Below are positions 9,397-18,322 of a stretch of 64,000 bases of DNA, one piece after another. This stretch comes from UBA4582 sp047630175 (GTDB lineage: Bacteria; Pseudomonadota; Gammaproteobacteria; Pseudomonadales; Azotimanducaceae), in NCBI GenBank assembly GCA_047630175.1, contig JBLHVI010000012.1, forward strand, positions 1 to 64,000, written 5' to 3'. The stretch's first letter is position 1, and each line of letters opens with the position of its first letter. A program made the translations under genes and the position numbers. Below the pieces are notes generated by a model that did no database searches, had not been told where the DNA came from, and was given only the letters and a program-made list of their open reading frames with translations.

Positions 9397-10217
9397 CGAT
9401 GCTTACACCGCTGGTTGACTTTATTGACGCCCATCAACGTCTGTTGGTGCTTACCGGCGCTGGCTGCAGTGCGTCATCGGGGATACCAACCTACCGCGAC
9501 CATGCAGGACAATGGCAGCGCAACACGCCAATTCAGCATGCTGACTTCGTGCGCTTCGACGCATCTAGAAAACGCTATTGGGCGCGCAGCCTCGCGGGTT
9601 GGCCAGCCGTCTCACAAGCGCAACCCAATGCCGCTCACATAACGTTGGCCAGTATGGAAGGCCGCGGTCAAATCCCCTTACTCGTCACCCAGAACGTTGA
9701 CCGCTTGCACCAACGAGCCGGACATCAACAAGTAATCGACTTGCATGGCCGACTTGATCAAGTGATGTGTCTTGCCTGCGATGCGCGCTCCAGCCGAGAT
9801 GTCATGCAACAACGCCTACTAACACTCAACAGTATCGATGTACCAACGACAACGCGCTTAGCGCCTGATGGTGATGCCGACGTTGAAGAGCAGCTGACCC
9901 AGACACTCCAAATTCCTACCTGCGAAGCCTGCGGCGGTACGCTCAAGCCTGATGTTGTGTTCTTCGGCGGCGCCGTCCCCAAAAACACCGTCGAGTCAAT
10001 CTACTCGGCGTTAACTCAGGTCGATGGAATGTTAGTCGTTGGCTCGTCTCTGACCGTCTTTTCTGGCTTTCGATTCTGCCGCGAGGCCCATAAAATAGGC
10101 CTACCTATTGCTGCTATTAATCAGGGTAAGACGCGGGCAGATGACCTGTTTAGCCTAAAAATTGAAGCCGACTGTGTTAGTACCCTGAACGAGCTTGCCC
10201 AACTAGATCAGTACTAA
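9393..10217 (+). CDS. Sir2-family NAD-dependent protein deacylase, class II-like
   Basis: Sirtuin that removes acyl groups from lysine using NAD. The NAD-binding motif GAGCSASSGIPTYRD is at residues 22-36, the catalytic TQNVDRLH and DLHG blocks at 99-119 (His118), and the structural zinc cysteines at 126, 129, 177 and 180. The long insert between the cysteine pairs and the YRDHAGQW motif point to the SIRT4-like class II rather than the CobB-like class III. It is 274 residues and complete. The ATG overlaps the MFS stop by 4 bp. The true acyl substrate (acetyl, lipoyl, other) cannot be read from sequence. Confidence 0.92.
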   Translation: MTMLTPLVDFIDAHQRLLVLTGAGCSASSGIPTYRDHAGQWQRNTPIQHADFVRFDASRKRYWARSLAGWPAVSQAQPNAAHITLASMEGRGQIPLLVTQNVDRLHQRAGHQQVIDLHGRLDQVMCLACDARSSRDVMQQRLLTLNSIDVPTTTRLAPDGDADVEEQLTQTLQIPTCEACGGTLKPDVVFFGGAVPKNTVESIYSALTQVDGMLVVGSSLTVFSGFRFCREAHKIGLPIAAINQGKTRADDLFSLKIEADCVSTLNELAQLDQY

Positions 10218-10234
10218 GGCAGTAGCGCCTTAGT
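10213..10234 (+). terminator. Hairpin at the sirtuin stop codon
   Basis: ACTAAGGC and GCCTTAGT form a perfect 8-bp stem around AGTAGC and include the stop codon. There is no T tract after it, so it may protect the transcript end rather than terminate on its own. Confidence 0.4.
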
Positions 10235-10280
10235 GAAATCTGGCAATGCTAGTGACACAGTCGGTAGATAAAGTCACCCA

Positions 10281-11492
10281 TCAGTCGCACATGGCCCCAT
10301 AGATGATATTTTTTAGTTGGCCCCGAAAATTAAACGTACCTGACGGCATCAACTGCGTCATAAACACCACCGACAAATCCTCTTCCGGATCTACCCAAAA
10401 AATCGTCGACGCAGCGCCTCCCCAATAAAAGTCACCCCAACCCAAACCACCTGTCTCGACCTGCCCCAGCGTCGTGGCAAACCCCAAGCCAAAACCCACG
10501 CCCTCATTAGCCGTCTCAGAAAAGCTACCAATGGCGATTTGAGTTAAATCCTGACCGTCCTTAAGGTGATTCAAATGCATCATATCCAGCGTCCGCGAGC
10601 CAATAATACGAACCCCATCAAGCTGCCCACCACAACGCAACATTTCAGCAAACCGGTAATAATCAAAAATTGTGCCTGTCAAACCGGCGCCACCCGACGC
10701 AAAGCTCGGCTCTTGCAAATATTTGCTCTTCAGTGGATCGTCAATCAACCGTAGGCTCTTGTCCTTATTGCGACTGTAATTTGCCGTGAATCGATCCTGC
10801 TTGCCCGGCGCTACCCAAAAACTTGTATCCAACATTTCTAGTGGGCCAAGAATATGCTCCTGCAAATACTCTGCAAAAGGCTGGCCAGAGATAATTTCCA
10901 CCAATGCACCACAGACATCCGTCGACAGCGAGTACATCCACTGCTCACCGGGATCGTAACGTAACGGTACACCCGCTAATTTCGCAACAAAACTCAGCAC
11001 CGTCTCACCCTCCTCCCGACTGACCTTTAATGCCCGATATACCTTGTCAACCGGATGACTCGAAGCGCCATAGGTCAAACCACCACTATGATTCAAAACA
11101 TGCCGCATCGTCATCGGTTGGTTCGGCGGCCGGGTCTGCATAGCATCCCCTTCCCCCGACACCCAAACCTGCTGATTACGCCATGCTGGAATAAATCGAT
11201 GTACCGGATCATTCAGCTGAAAACACCCTCGCTCATATAGCTGCATCAGCGCAATTGAAGTAATGGGCTTGGTCATCGAATAAATACGATGAATCGCATC
11301 ATCCTGCATTGGCTTACCACGTTCGAGATCCATCGAACCAAAGTTACGAAAATAGGCCGTGTGCCCATGCCGACCCACCATCACTTGGCAACCCGCTATC
11401 TTGCCAGAGTCAATATAGTTACGCTGAATATGCTCCGTAATCCATTCCAACCGATCTGCCGCAAGCCCCGCCATTTCCGGTGCGATTTCCAT
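10281..11492 (-). CDS. Serine hydrolase of the class C beta-lactamase/esterase family
   Basis: Beta-lactamase-fold hydrolase of about 403 residues, close to EstB-type esterases. The nucleophile motif SMTK is at residues 72-75, and a YSL triad (instead of YxN) starts near residue 187. It lacks a signal peptide, which speaks for an intracellular esterase or peptidase and against a secreted resistance enzyme. I chose the ATG at 11492 because GGAGAAGG lies directly upstream, although the frame extends 10 codons further. It stands alone, convergent with the sirtuin gene. The substrate is unknown. Confidence 0.85.
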   Translation of the reverse strand: MEIAPEMAGLAADRLEWITEHIQRNYIDSGKIAGCQVMVGRHGHTAYFRNFGSMDLERGKPMQDDAIHRIYSMTKPITSIALMQLYERGCFQLNDPVHRFIPAWRNQQVWVSGEGDAMQTRPPNQPMTMRHVLNHSGGLTYGASSHPVDKVYRALKVSREEGETVLSFVAKLAGVPLRYDPGEQWMYSLSTDVCGALVEIISGQPFAEYLQEHILGPLEMLDTSFWVAPGKQDRFTANYSRNKDKSLRLIDDPLKSKYLQEPSFASGGAGLTGTIFDYYRFAEMLRCGGQLDGVRIIGSRTLDMMHLNHLKDGQDLTQIAIGSFSETANEGVGFGLGFATTLGQVETGGLGWGDFYWGGAASTIFWVDPEEDLSVVFMTQLMPSGTFNFRGQLKNIIYGAMCD

Positions 11493-12160
11493 ACCTTCTC
11501 CCCTATAGTTCATGGCGCCCAAATTCCATGTCGCCGAATCAAAATCATTACACAGTCAGCAACGCCAGCACCAGCGAATCTTCCACCCAGCACAACACTT
11601 CACAACGCGTTGCAGAGCCCATAAGCGAAACAACCTCATCGGCCACTCCAACTCATTCGGAAATAACCCGGCAACAACTTCACCATGCCCTCTATCTCCG
11701 CCTTATTGAACGCAATCCCTGCTAAGCCGAATCGCCCAAAATGATTCCTGATGACCCATGCTTTCCGCATCAGACAGCCACAGCAATGCCCCGGCACGAG
11801 ACACACAGTGACAGAAAGCAAAATCAGAATATCGGAGAGTAAACCGGGCTTTCTAATAAAATAAGCGAGCCGCGCGCGAACGCCGGGGAAGCGCAAAGAA
11901 AAAGCAATAAAAAAACCCAGCGTATTAGCCGGCGAGACCTAGGTTGAATTGACGTTAGCGCGAGCGTTAATGGACGCCATGTATCACCCCATGTGACGCC
12001 ATGAAAAGGTCGTGAGCGTGCGCGTGCATGCCGATCAGTGAGCGAGCCAGCTTGATTAATCGCAAAGCAATGAAGGTAGTCCGGAGGGCAAAAGGGTACT
12101 GCCACCAGCTCCCGTATGGTTAATAAAACGCCAAGGTGTCATCAGACAAATAATGCTTCA
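11493..12160. other. Long intergenic region with imperfect inverted and direct repeats
   Basis: About 670 bases with no recognised gene. Two overlapping minus-strand frames (12105 to 11824 and 11896 to 11636) run through it. One encodes a basic stretch followed by a hydrophobic run and ends beside the start of the other, which could be a frameshifted remnant. A 16-bp imperfect palindrome is centred near 11963, and GACGCCATG occurs twice, at 11973 and 11995. This may be a decayed or dispersed element, but I cannot assign it. Confidence 0.45.
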
Positions 12161-12688
12161 CTAAATATCGGGGTGCTCAGGAAATACAATCTTGTCACGG
12201 TCGTAGCCGATCTTAACCGCCCGCTCCACTAGTTCTTCCAACTTTTCCTGCGCGACACCAGGCTTCCTGGCCATCACCCAAAGGAAGTCCCGCTTGCTAC
12301 GGCCCACAATGGTGTACTCATAGGCCTCATCAAGGTACACCAATAAGTATTCTGCTCTAATTGGCCAAAAAGGTTGCATCGACCAAACTGCGTTCGACTT
12401 TTTGTCCTCAACAAACCCCGTCATCTGTAGACTACGGGCCACGCCGTCACGTCGATAATTAAATGTCGTGGCGATACTGCCATTTGCATTGAGAGAGTAA
12501 TGCTCCCGGGGGTTTTGCACCTCCTGCTCAATCCAGGTAGGAATCGTCGCGACCACATACCAATCGCCCATAAAACGGGGGATATCAACGTGCTTCGTCG
12601 TCGCAACGGGCACCGAAGAAGTTGTACTACAAGAAAGTAGGGACATGTAAAGTACACCGCCAAGGACGGCTTTCGCCAGGATATTCAT
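12161..12688 (-). CDS. Lipocalin-family outer-membrane lipoprotein (Blc-like)
   Basis: Bacterial lipocalin predicted to be anchored in the outer membrane and to bind lipids. Residues 1-19 form a lipoprotein signal ending in the lipobox LLSC. The lipocalin signature GDWYVVATIP follows, with the later IVGRSKRDFLWVMARKP matching the Blc family end. Length is 175 residues, typical of Blc. In E. coli, Blc is made under stress and binds lysophospholipids. Here the gene stands alone next to nhaA with about 80 bp between. The strongest evidence is the lipobox plus GxW motif. Confidence 0.9.
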   Translation of the reverse strand: MNILAKAVLGGVLYMSLLSCSTTSSVPVATTKHVDIPRFMGDWYVVATIPTWIEQEVQNPREHYSLNANGSIATTFNYRRDGVARSLQMTGFVEDKKSNAVWSMQPFWPIRAEYLLVYLDEAYEYTIVGRSKRDFLWVMARKPGVAQEKLEELVERAVKIGYDRDKIVFPEHPDI

Positions 12689-12767
12689 ATGCCCATTCTA
12701 CGCCCCCCCTTCTCGACCGGATCAAAGACCCCAAAAATAGTCGGCGAATTCTATGTCAATACACAAC

Positions 12768-13946
12768 TTATTTGATCTTTGATGGCGTAAATCGCAACAC
12801 CAAATAACCCAGCACTGCAGAAGCAGCTGAACCCACAATGATACCTAAACGTTCGTTCAAGGCTATACCGACACCCGTCTGATCAAATGCCAAAGAACTA
12901 ATAAACAGGCTCATCGTGAAACCGATGCCACATAGGCAAGCGACGCCATAAAGATGCAACCAACCCGCACCCGAGGGCAAGCGTGCAAGGCCAAGTTTAA
13001 TAGCGACCCAGCAAAAACTCATTACACCGATCTGATTGCCAAAAAATAGACCCACCGCGATACCCATAGGCACAGGTTCAAACATCGATTGGAATGACAG
13101 GCCAGCAAAAGAGATACCCGTGTTAGCGAAAGCAAAGATAGGCAGAATACCGTAAACGACAGTCGGGTGCAGATCATCTTCGAGACGCTCTAACTGCGTT
13201 ATCTTTTGACCTGGCGCGTTGCGGAAAGGGATAAACAGGGCAATCAATACCCCCGCCAACGTGGCATGCACGCCAGATTTCAAAACAGCCACCCACAGCA
13301 CTAACCCCACCAAGAGGTACGGCACTAATGACAACACCCCACGGCGATTAAAAATGAACAGCACCAGGGTTGCTACAGAGGCAACCAATAACGATGCAAC
13401 CGACATGTCCTCGGTGTAAAACACCGCGATAATAACGATGGCGCCGAGGTCATCTATAATCGCCAGTGCCATTAGAAACAGTTTCAGAGAAGCCGGAACA
13501 TTTTTACCAAGCAACGCCAGCACCGCAAGCGCAAAAGCAATATCAGTTGCTGAAGGAATCGCCCAGCCATTCATCGCTAGCGGATTACCCCAATTAATCC
13601 ACGCAAAAATCACCGCAGGCACCGACATGCCGCCGATGGCGCCAATCACTGGTAGTACAACTCTAGCAGGGTCTGACAATTCACCACCGAGCATTTCCCG
13701 CTTAACTTCGAGACCGATAAGAAAAAAGAAAATCGCCATCAGCCCATCGTTTATCCACAATAATAATGGCTTGGAAATTGCGAAATTTCCTACGCTGACA
13801 TGCACAGGAACATCCAATAGGGAATTGTACAAGCCACTCATGGGGGAATTGACTGCCACCATGGCGGTGATTGCAGCGATTAATAGCAATATGCCGCTGG
13901 CAGCTTCGAGACGCAGAAAACGGGCGATGAAAGTTTCAGCAGCCAT
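12768..13946 (-). CDS. nhaA: NhaA-type Na+/H+ antiporter
   Basis: Inner-membrane electrogenic antiporter that exports sodium in exchange for protons and is important at alkaline pH and high salt. The 392-residue protein starts with the typical FLRLEAASGILLLIAA helix. It carries the paired essential aspartates in LAIIDDLGAIVIIA, and has the conserved GLEVKREMLGGEL and GIGFTMSLFI blocks. No NhaR regulator gene lies beside it. Identification is firm by family-wide motifs. Together with the NhaC-type gene it suggests a sodium-rich habitat. Confidence 0.95.
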   Translation of the reverse strand: MAAETFIARFLRLEAASGILLLIAAITAMVAVNSPMSGLYNSLLDVPVHVSVGNFAISKPLLLWINDGLMAIFFFLIGLEVKREMLGGELSDPARVVLPVIGAIGGMSVPAVIFAWINWGNPLAMNGWAIPSATDIAFALAVLALLGKNVPASLKLFLMALAIIDDLGAIVIIAVFYTEDMSVASLLVASVATLVLFIFNRRGVLSLVPYLLVGLVLWVAVLKSGVHATLAGVLIALFIPFRNAPGQKITQLERLEDDLHPTVVYGILPIFAFANTGISFAGLSFQSMFEPVPMGIAVGLFFGNQIGVMSFCWVAIKLGLARLPSGAGWLHLYGVACLCGIGFTMSLFISSLAFDQTGVGIALNERLGIIVGSAASAVLGYLVLRFTPSKIK

Positions 13947-14039
13947 ACAAAATCCAGTGAGTTACTAAGCAAAACTAAAAAAGTGGTCGGAGGATAGTTT
14001 AAAGCCGTACAAGGCACATGAGAACGACAAAAAAACAAC

Positions 14040-14072
14040 AAAAAAAAGGCAAGACCCTAAGGTTTTGCCTTT
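14040..14072 (-). terminator. Terminator of the cold-shock gene
   Basis: AAAGGCAAGACC pairs with GGTTTTGCCTTT around a CTAA loop with one G-T pair. On the minus strand it is followed by seven T, so it ends the csp transcript about 135 bases after the stop. It could also work in the other direction. Confidence 0.8.
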
Positions 14073-14206
14073 CTTTATCTCAGATAGACATTACCAAATT
14101 GCGCTTACGCCGCTTGGTACTGCTTGCTTGAGGATCTTTCCAGCGCTTGACTGGAATAGCTCGTTCTCAGGTTCTAGAACCAAAGTTCGTGCAATATTGC
14201 CGCTTT

Positions 14207-14413
14207 TTATAGGGCAACGATGTTTTCAGCTTGTGGGCCTTTCTGACCTTGAGTTACAGTGAACTCAACTTTTTGGCCTTCGACCAAAGTCTTAAAACCT
14301 GAACCAGAAATTGCACTGAAGTGAGCGAAAACGTCAGGACCTGACTCTTGCTCGATGAAGCCAAAGCCTTTTGATTCGTTAAACCATTTAACTGTGCCAG
14401 TAGTTGTTGCCAT
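14207..14413 (-). CDS. Cold-shock domain protein, CspA family
   Basis: Single cold-shock domain RNA/DNA-binding protein of 68 residues. Both ribonucleoprotein motifs are present (KGFGFI and VFAHFSAI), along with the start GTVKWFNESKGFGF. These proteins melt RNA structure and act as transcription antiterminators or RNA chaperones. The real start is ATG 14413, with AGGA 9 bases upstream. The longer frame adds 14 unrelated residues. A near-consensus promoter lies about 165 bases upstream, leaving a leader of about 155 nt. That resembles the long leaders of cold-inducible csp mRNAs. I cannot tell from sequence which Csp paralogue this is. Confidence 0.95.
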   Translation of the reverse strand: MATTTGTVKWFNESKGFGFIEQESGPDVFAHFSAISGSGFKTLVEGQKVEFTVTQGQKGPQAENIVAL

Positions 14414-14576
14414 GATGATATATCCTAGATAACCAATTTTAAGTTTTTGTCCCAAAAACGAGACGATTTTTGCCGGAAGTGTATTTCAATGACTTATGGT
14501 AACAGGACGAGGTACAACTGAGGGCCTTCGATAACGGGTTTTCATAAATGCAATACTTACTTTCTAGCTGCCACTG

Positions 14577-14604
14577 ATTATATACGAGTCTGACCGTCTG
14601 TCAA
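14577..14604 (-). promoter_or_regulatory. Sigma-70 promoter of the cold-shock gene
   Basis: On the minus strand TTGACA (14604-14599) and TATAAT (14582-14577) are separated by 16 bases. Both hexamers match the consensus exactly. The start of transcription should fall near 14570, giving a leader of about 155 nt before the ATG. Confidence 0.8.
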
Positions 14605-14640
14605 ACTATTCTTCCGAAACTGTGCAGCCCTCGCCCAATT

Positions 14641-15567
14641 TTAGTGCTTGTGCCTCCCCGCGGTGCCTTGGCTAATTGACGCCGACAGCATTGTCTTTTC
14701 CAACATGACATCCAACGGTGTCAACACTAACCCTAGGCTGGCGACGGCTGCCGATGAATCAACCGCGTCATCGTGATCCAGCACGCCGAGCATGGCGCGA
14801 GTCACCGGGGGTACCGAAAGCAACCATTCAAGCGGTGCAACAAACATCAAACCTAATGTCAACGGCACCGACACAATCCGTGGCGCCCTACCCAGCAGAC
14901 TTGCGGCTCGCCAAATTAGCGCTCGCCGCGAAAGAGACTCAGGACCCGCTAGCGAGAGTACATCACGGTGCGGGCCAGACTCGATGCTGCCGAGCAGAGC
15001 ATTGATGACATCACCTGCATAAATCGGCTGCTCTAGGCTAGCAGCGCGTAGCTCAAACCCTAATTTTCGGTGGGCCTTGTGCCATATTGCCCGGGTGGCA
15101 AAATCTCCCTCCCCCAGCACCATGGGCACTTTAATGACTCTTGCAGGCACAGAACCCGCCAGGAGTATAGTCTCTGCTCGTGCTTTTGACGCCAAGCAGG
15201 CATTACTCGTACGTTCGTCCGCACCAAGAATACTTAGGTACAAAACACCCTTCACTGCACTGTTTTCGAGCGCCGTCACCAAAGCAGTCGCCGCATGCTC
15301 GTGGGCCATCTCGAACGTATTAACACGAGACTCTTTAATAATGCCAGGCAAGTGAACAACAAAATCGACGTCCGCAAGCTCTCGTGCAAGGCTACCGACA
15401 TCAGCATAGTCGCATTGCACAACGCGCACTCGATCTGGCACCTCAGCAAGTAATTTCTGCGCAGCACTGGCAGAACGGACAATCGCCACAACGTCCGTGG
15501 CTGGCACGATAGACTTAATCAATCGACGACCAAGATGCCCATTAGCGCCTGTTATCGCAATTCTCAC
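14641..15567 (-). CDS. NAD(P)-binding SDR-like protein of the NDUFA9/NmrA type
   Basis: Atypical short-chain dehydrogenase-fold protein. The N-terminal MRIAITGANGHLGRRL is a clear Rossmann glycine motif, followed by VVAIVRS and DYADVGSLARELADVDFVVHL. The usual YxxxK active site is not obvious, which fits NmrA or complex I NDUFA9-like proteins that bind NADP without clear catalysis. The start codon is GTG. The C-terminal hydrophobic stretch (LTLGLMFVAPLEWLL) suggests membrane contact. It is followed on the other strand by the phosphatidyltransferase. A role in lipid or ubiquinone metabolism is possible but only inferred. Confidence 0.75.
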   Translation of the reverse strand: MRIAITGANGHLGRRLIKSIVPATDVVAIVRSASAAQKLLAEVPDRVRVVQCDYADVGSLARELADVDFVVHLPGIIKESRVNTFEMAHEHAATALVTALENSAVKGVLYLSILGADERTSNACLASKARAETILLAGSVPARVIKVPMVLGEGDFATRAIWHKAHRKLGFELRAASLEQPIYAGDVINALLGSIESGPHRDVLSLAGPESLSRRALIWRAASLLGRAPRIVSVPLTLGLMFVAPLEWLLSVPPVTRAMLGVLDHDDAVDSSAAVASLGLVLTPLDVMLEKTMLSASISQGTAGRHKH

Positions 15568-15761
15568 ACGCTAACGCCAGCAGCAGACAAGCCGATTCTA
15601 TAGCGCCAAAAAGGCACAAGCATTGCCTTGTCACCGGGCCGCGCCTGCAATTGCCGAACGCGACTTTTTATGATGTGAATAGGCATGATGTTTCACTCCT
15701 GTAAAGTTGTGTGTCACGATGATAGTGGGGCTATCCCAGCTTATCTCAAGGATCGACAGGT

Positions 15762-16301
15762 GTGACGTCCAACAGACTGCAGCTACCCAACTTACTCAGC
15801 GGTTCACGCCTGCTACTGATGCCTGTATCGCTGTATTGTATTTACAATGATGCCTGGCTCGCTGCCACCCTGACACTTTTATTGGCAGTATTTACAGACC
15901 TGCTAGACGGATTCTTCGCTCGCCGATGGCAACAAACCAGCACCTGGGGTGGATTGCTCGACCATAGCAGTGACGCCTTGTTTATCAGCGTAACACTCGC
16001 CGCGCTCGCCGCTGTTGGGCTCGTCCCATGGCCTCTGCCAATGCTTGTCGCCAGCGCATTTTTCCAATACCTCATTGACTCTAAAGCTCTGCAGGGCAGG
16101 TCTTTGCGAGCAAGCCGCCTAGGTCGATATAACGGCATCGCTTATTTCATTCTGGCTGGCTGGCTAATCATCCAGCGCGGTCTTGGCGTTGAATTGATCT
16201 CGGAGGAAAGCTTACTGACCATTGGTTGGTGCTTGGTTATTACAACGCTGACCTCCATGCTTGACAGGCTATTGACGTTACTTAGGTATCGATCCCACTG
16301 A
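15762..16301 (+). CDS. CDP-alcohol phosphatidyltransferase family protein
   Basis: Inner-membrane enzyme that transfers a phosphatidyl group from CDP-diacylglycerol (or a similar CDP-lipid) to an alcohol. The complete signature is present: D46-x2-D49-G50-x2-A53-R54-x8-G63-x3-D67-x3-D71. There are about five or six membrane segments, and the length of 179 residues suits PgsA-like enzymes. The start is GTG with AAGGA 9 bases upstream. The acceptor alcohol is unknown. It is probably not the housekeeping PgsA, since uvrC, its usual neighbour, is absent. Its 3' end overlaps the convergent membrane-protein gene by 24 bp. Confidence 0.85.
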   Translation: MTSNRLQLPNLLSGSRLLLMPVSLYCIYNDAWLAATLTLLLAVFTDLLDGFFARRWQQTSTWGGLLDHSSDALFISVTLAALAAVGLVPWPLPMLVASAFFQYLIDSKALQGRSLRASRLGRYNGIAYFILAGWLIIQRGLGVELISEESLLTIGWCLVITTLTSMLDRLLTLLRYRSH

Positions 16302-17303
16302 CGCAGAACTCACTTTTAGCACACCATCAGGAAACAACTCCTGATTTGCTCTGGGGAGAAAGACAAGCCCAATCAACGCATTAAACACAACAAAGAACGT
16401 GTGCATGATCAACGAAAAAGCACCTATCTCGGGATATTCGGGGAACAGCACCGCCCATAACAATAATGCACCTGCGTGAAACGGCAAAGGCAATGCCGCA
16501 GCCAGAAAGATCACCGGCAGGAAAGCCAGCATCTGACCAAAATTAACAGTGACCTGAAACAACTCCAGCGACAAGGTATACACCAACACTGCCACCAACA
16601 GATTGGGCGCCTTGAACAACAAAACCAACACATATTGGCGTACCCGAGCCAGCCGGAAGGCATGCAGCAAGGGCCTGTCTCGCAGGGTCGAGTGCTTGAA
16701 GATAACGCTTTTGAAATACAACAAATGAAGCGGGATATACAACAAAGCAGCGGCATAAACCGTCAACAAAATAATAGGCAGAGGCAACACTGAAGAAGCC
16801 TGCTGGACTAAATCAAAATATAGAAATACGCCGACCGCGGAGAAAAAAAGTAACTGGTAGATCTCCACGACGCCCAGCAGCATCATACTCGACACTGCCT
16901 GCCAGACGGGCACATCATGACGCCGAAGCAAATACAGCGACATTGCGCCCTTGCCCACCTGTTCGTTCACGAGTGAAAGTATGTAGGCGCTTGCGCGTAC
17001 GGGTAATATTTGGGCGAACCTCAAACGGTCGGTGTTGAACCAGCGAATGACCCGCCAAGTTGCATGAGCGTCAACTAAAAAAAAGAATACTGAGTAAGGA
17101 ATCATTAGGCACAACCAATAAACCCAGCTGGCTTCGCCAAAAAAACGGGACATATACGTCATTGGTGTCAATCCATCGCGCAGTGCAGCCGCCTCAACCC
17201 TGGTATAAACGAGGTAAAAACAGCCCAGCGCAAGTACCCAGGTAATAAGCTTAAACAACAACGTCCGCGCCTTGCCAGCTTTGGATTTTGTCACAACGCT
17301 CAA
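16278..17303 (-). CDS. Membrane protein resembling the LPG-synthase transmembrane family
   Basis: Polytopic membrane protein of 341 residues with roughly eight membrane segments. It resembles the lysylphosphatidylglycerol synthase transmembrane/UPF0104 family (YbhN, AglD-like), whose members flip or modify lipids. The best match is the central LVNEQVGKGAMSLYLLRRHD block followed by a hydrophobic helix. The assignment is by pattern only. Its start is TTG overlapping the TGA of the FHA-GGDEF gene (TTGA), or GTG three codons later. It is therefore in an operon with the cyclase gene, downstream of the cis-prenyltransferase gene. Confidence 0.6.
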   Translation of the reverse strand: MSVVTKSKAGKARTLLFKLITWVLALGCFYLVYTRVEAAALRDGLTPMTYMSRFFGEASWVYWLCLMIPYSVFFFLVDAHATWRVIRWFNTDRLRFAQILPVRASAYILSLVNEQVGKGAMSLYLLRRHDVPVWQAVSSMMLLGVVEIYQLLFFSAVGVFLYFDLVQQASSVLPLPIILLTVYAAALLYIPLHLLYFKSVIFKHSTLRDRPLLHAFRLARVRQYVLVLLFKAPNLLVAVLVYTLSLELFQVTVNFGQMLAFLPVIFLAAALPLPFHAGALLLWAVLFPEYPEIGAFSLIMHTFFVVFNALIGLVFLPRANQELFPDGVLKVSSASVGSIPK

Positions 17304-18184
17304 TATGCAACCCGATTTCGACCAGCACCTTTGGCTTGATAAAGTTTCTCGTCTGCGGCGGCGATAAAAGCCTCGGCGCTAGCAAATTCATCACCGCCTG
17401 AGCAGTGGCTGACGCCTAGACTGACGGTAATCCGCAGTTCTAGGCTTTCGTATTTGAAGATTTCATCGGCGATAACCCGGCGTATACGCTCTGCTAGCGC
17501 CGGAGCCGAATCTCTTGACGCACTGCGCATCAGGAAAACGAATTCTTCACCTCCGACGCGCGCAAACACATCGTAACCTCTAGCCTCATGCTCTATAAGC
17601 TCTGCCAACTGCCTGAGAATGGAATCTCCCGCTGGATGTCCCCATGTGTCATTAACCTGCTTGAAGTTATCGATATCGAACATCACTAACGACAGACCCG
17701 TCTTATTTCGGCGATTGTAATCAAACTCTTTAACAACAGCTTCATCAAAGAATCGCTTATTATAGATCCGCGTCAAACCATCCTTAACCGCCATATTGCG
17801 AAGCATCTTGTGATAAAGCGTGTCATCTTCGTCTTGGTAGCTGAACTTAAACACCACATTGCCGACGGCAACCTTGTCTCCTTCTTGCAACAGACAGGCA
17901 GTTGTGACGTTTTTACGATTGAGCTGGGTGCCATTAGTGCTGTCTAAGTCAGACAAATAAAAACCATCTGCTCGCAAGACAACCATCGCGTGTTTGCGGC
18001 TAATACTCGTGTCTGATATCACAAGATCGGCCGCGTCACTGCGCCCTAACCAGGTTACGTCCTTAACTAACTCATAAACCTGACCGATGAAATCGCCACG
18101 TACCATAATCAGGCAGGGCCGCTTACCATCAACCTGCAGATCTCTGGGTGTTGTGTCTACTGTATACTCAGTATTATCCGACAT
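17300..18184 (-). CDS. FHA-GGDEF diguanylate cyclase
   Basis: Soluble signalling enzyme that should make cyclic di-GMP from two GTP. Residues 25-115 form a forkhead-associated domain (TWLGRSDAADLVI, then SISRKHA and STNGT), which binds phosphothreonine. Residues 130-290 are a GGDEF domain with an intact GGEEF active site at 211-215 and an RGYD inhibitory site at 202-205. It is therefore predicted to be active and feedback-controlled. FHA input suggests that a Ser/Thr kinase controls it, but no such kinase is in the window. The cyclase gene is followed by the membrane-protein gene with a 4-bp overlap. Confidence 0.92.
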   Translation of the reverse strand: MSDNTEYTVDTTPRDLQVDGKRPCLIMVRGDFIGQVYELVKDVTWLGRSDAADLVISDTSISRKHAMVVLRADGFYLSDLDSTNGTQLNRKNVTTACLLQEGDKVAVGNVVFKFSYQDEDDTLYHKMLRNMAVKDGLTRIYNKRFFDEAVVKEFDYNRRNKTGLSLVMFDIDNFKQVNDTWGHPAGDSILRQLAELIEHEARGYDVFARVGGEEFVFLMRSASRDSAPALAERIRRVIADEIFKYESLELRITVSLGVSHCSGGDEFASAEAFIAAADEKLYQAKGAGRNRVAY

Positions 18185-18322
18185 AACTATCTCTTGAATC
18201 TGCCGACGCTCCGCTAGCTATCGGCGTGCGCGCACATTTACTCGCCCAATTAGGCATTCATATGCGCTTTTATCAATACAATGTTGCCCGCGCACCAATC
18301 CCTGTCAGCTTACCCAACACGA

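Noticed and set aside
13438..13968. 176-codon frame opposite nhaA
   Set aside because: Antisense shadow of a highly conserved transporter gene; NhaA motifs on the other strand are unambiguous.
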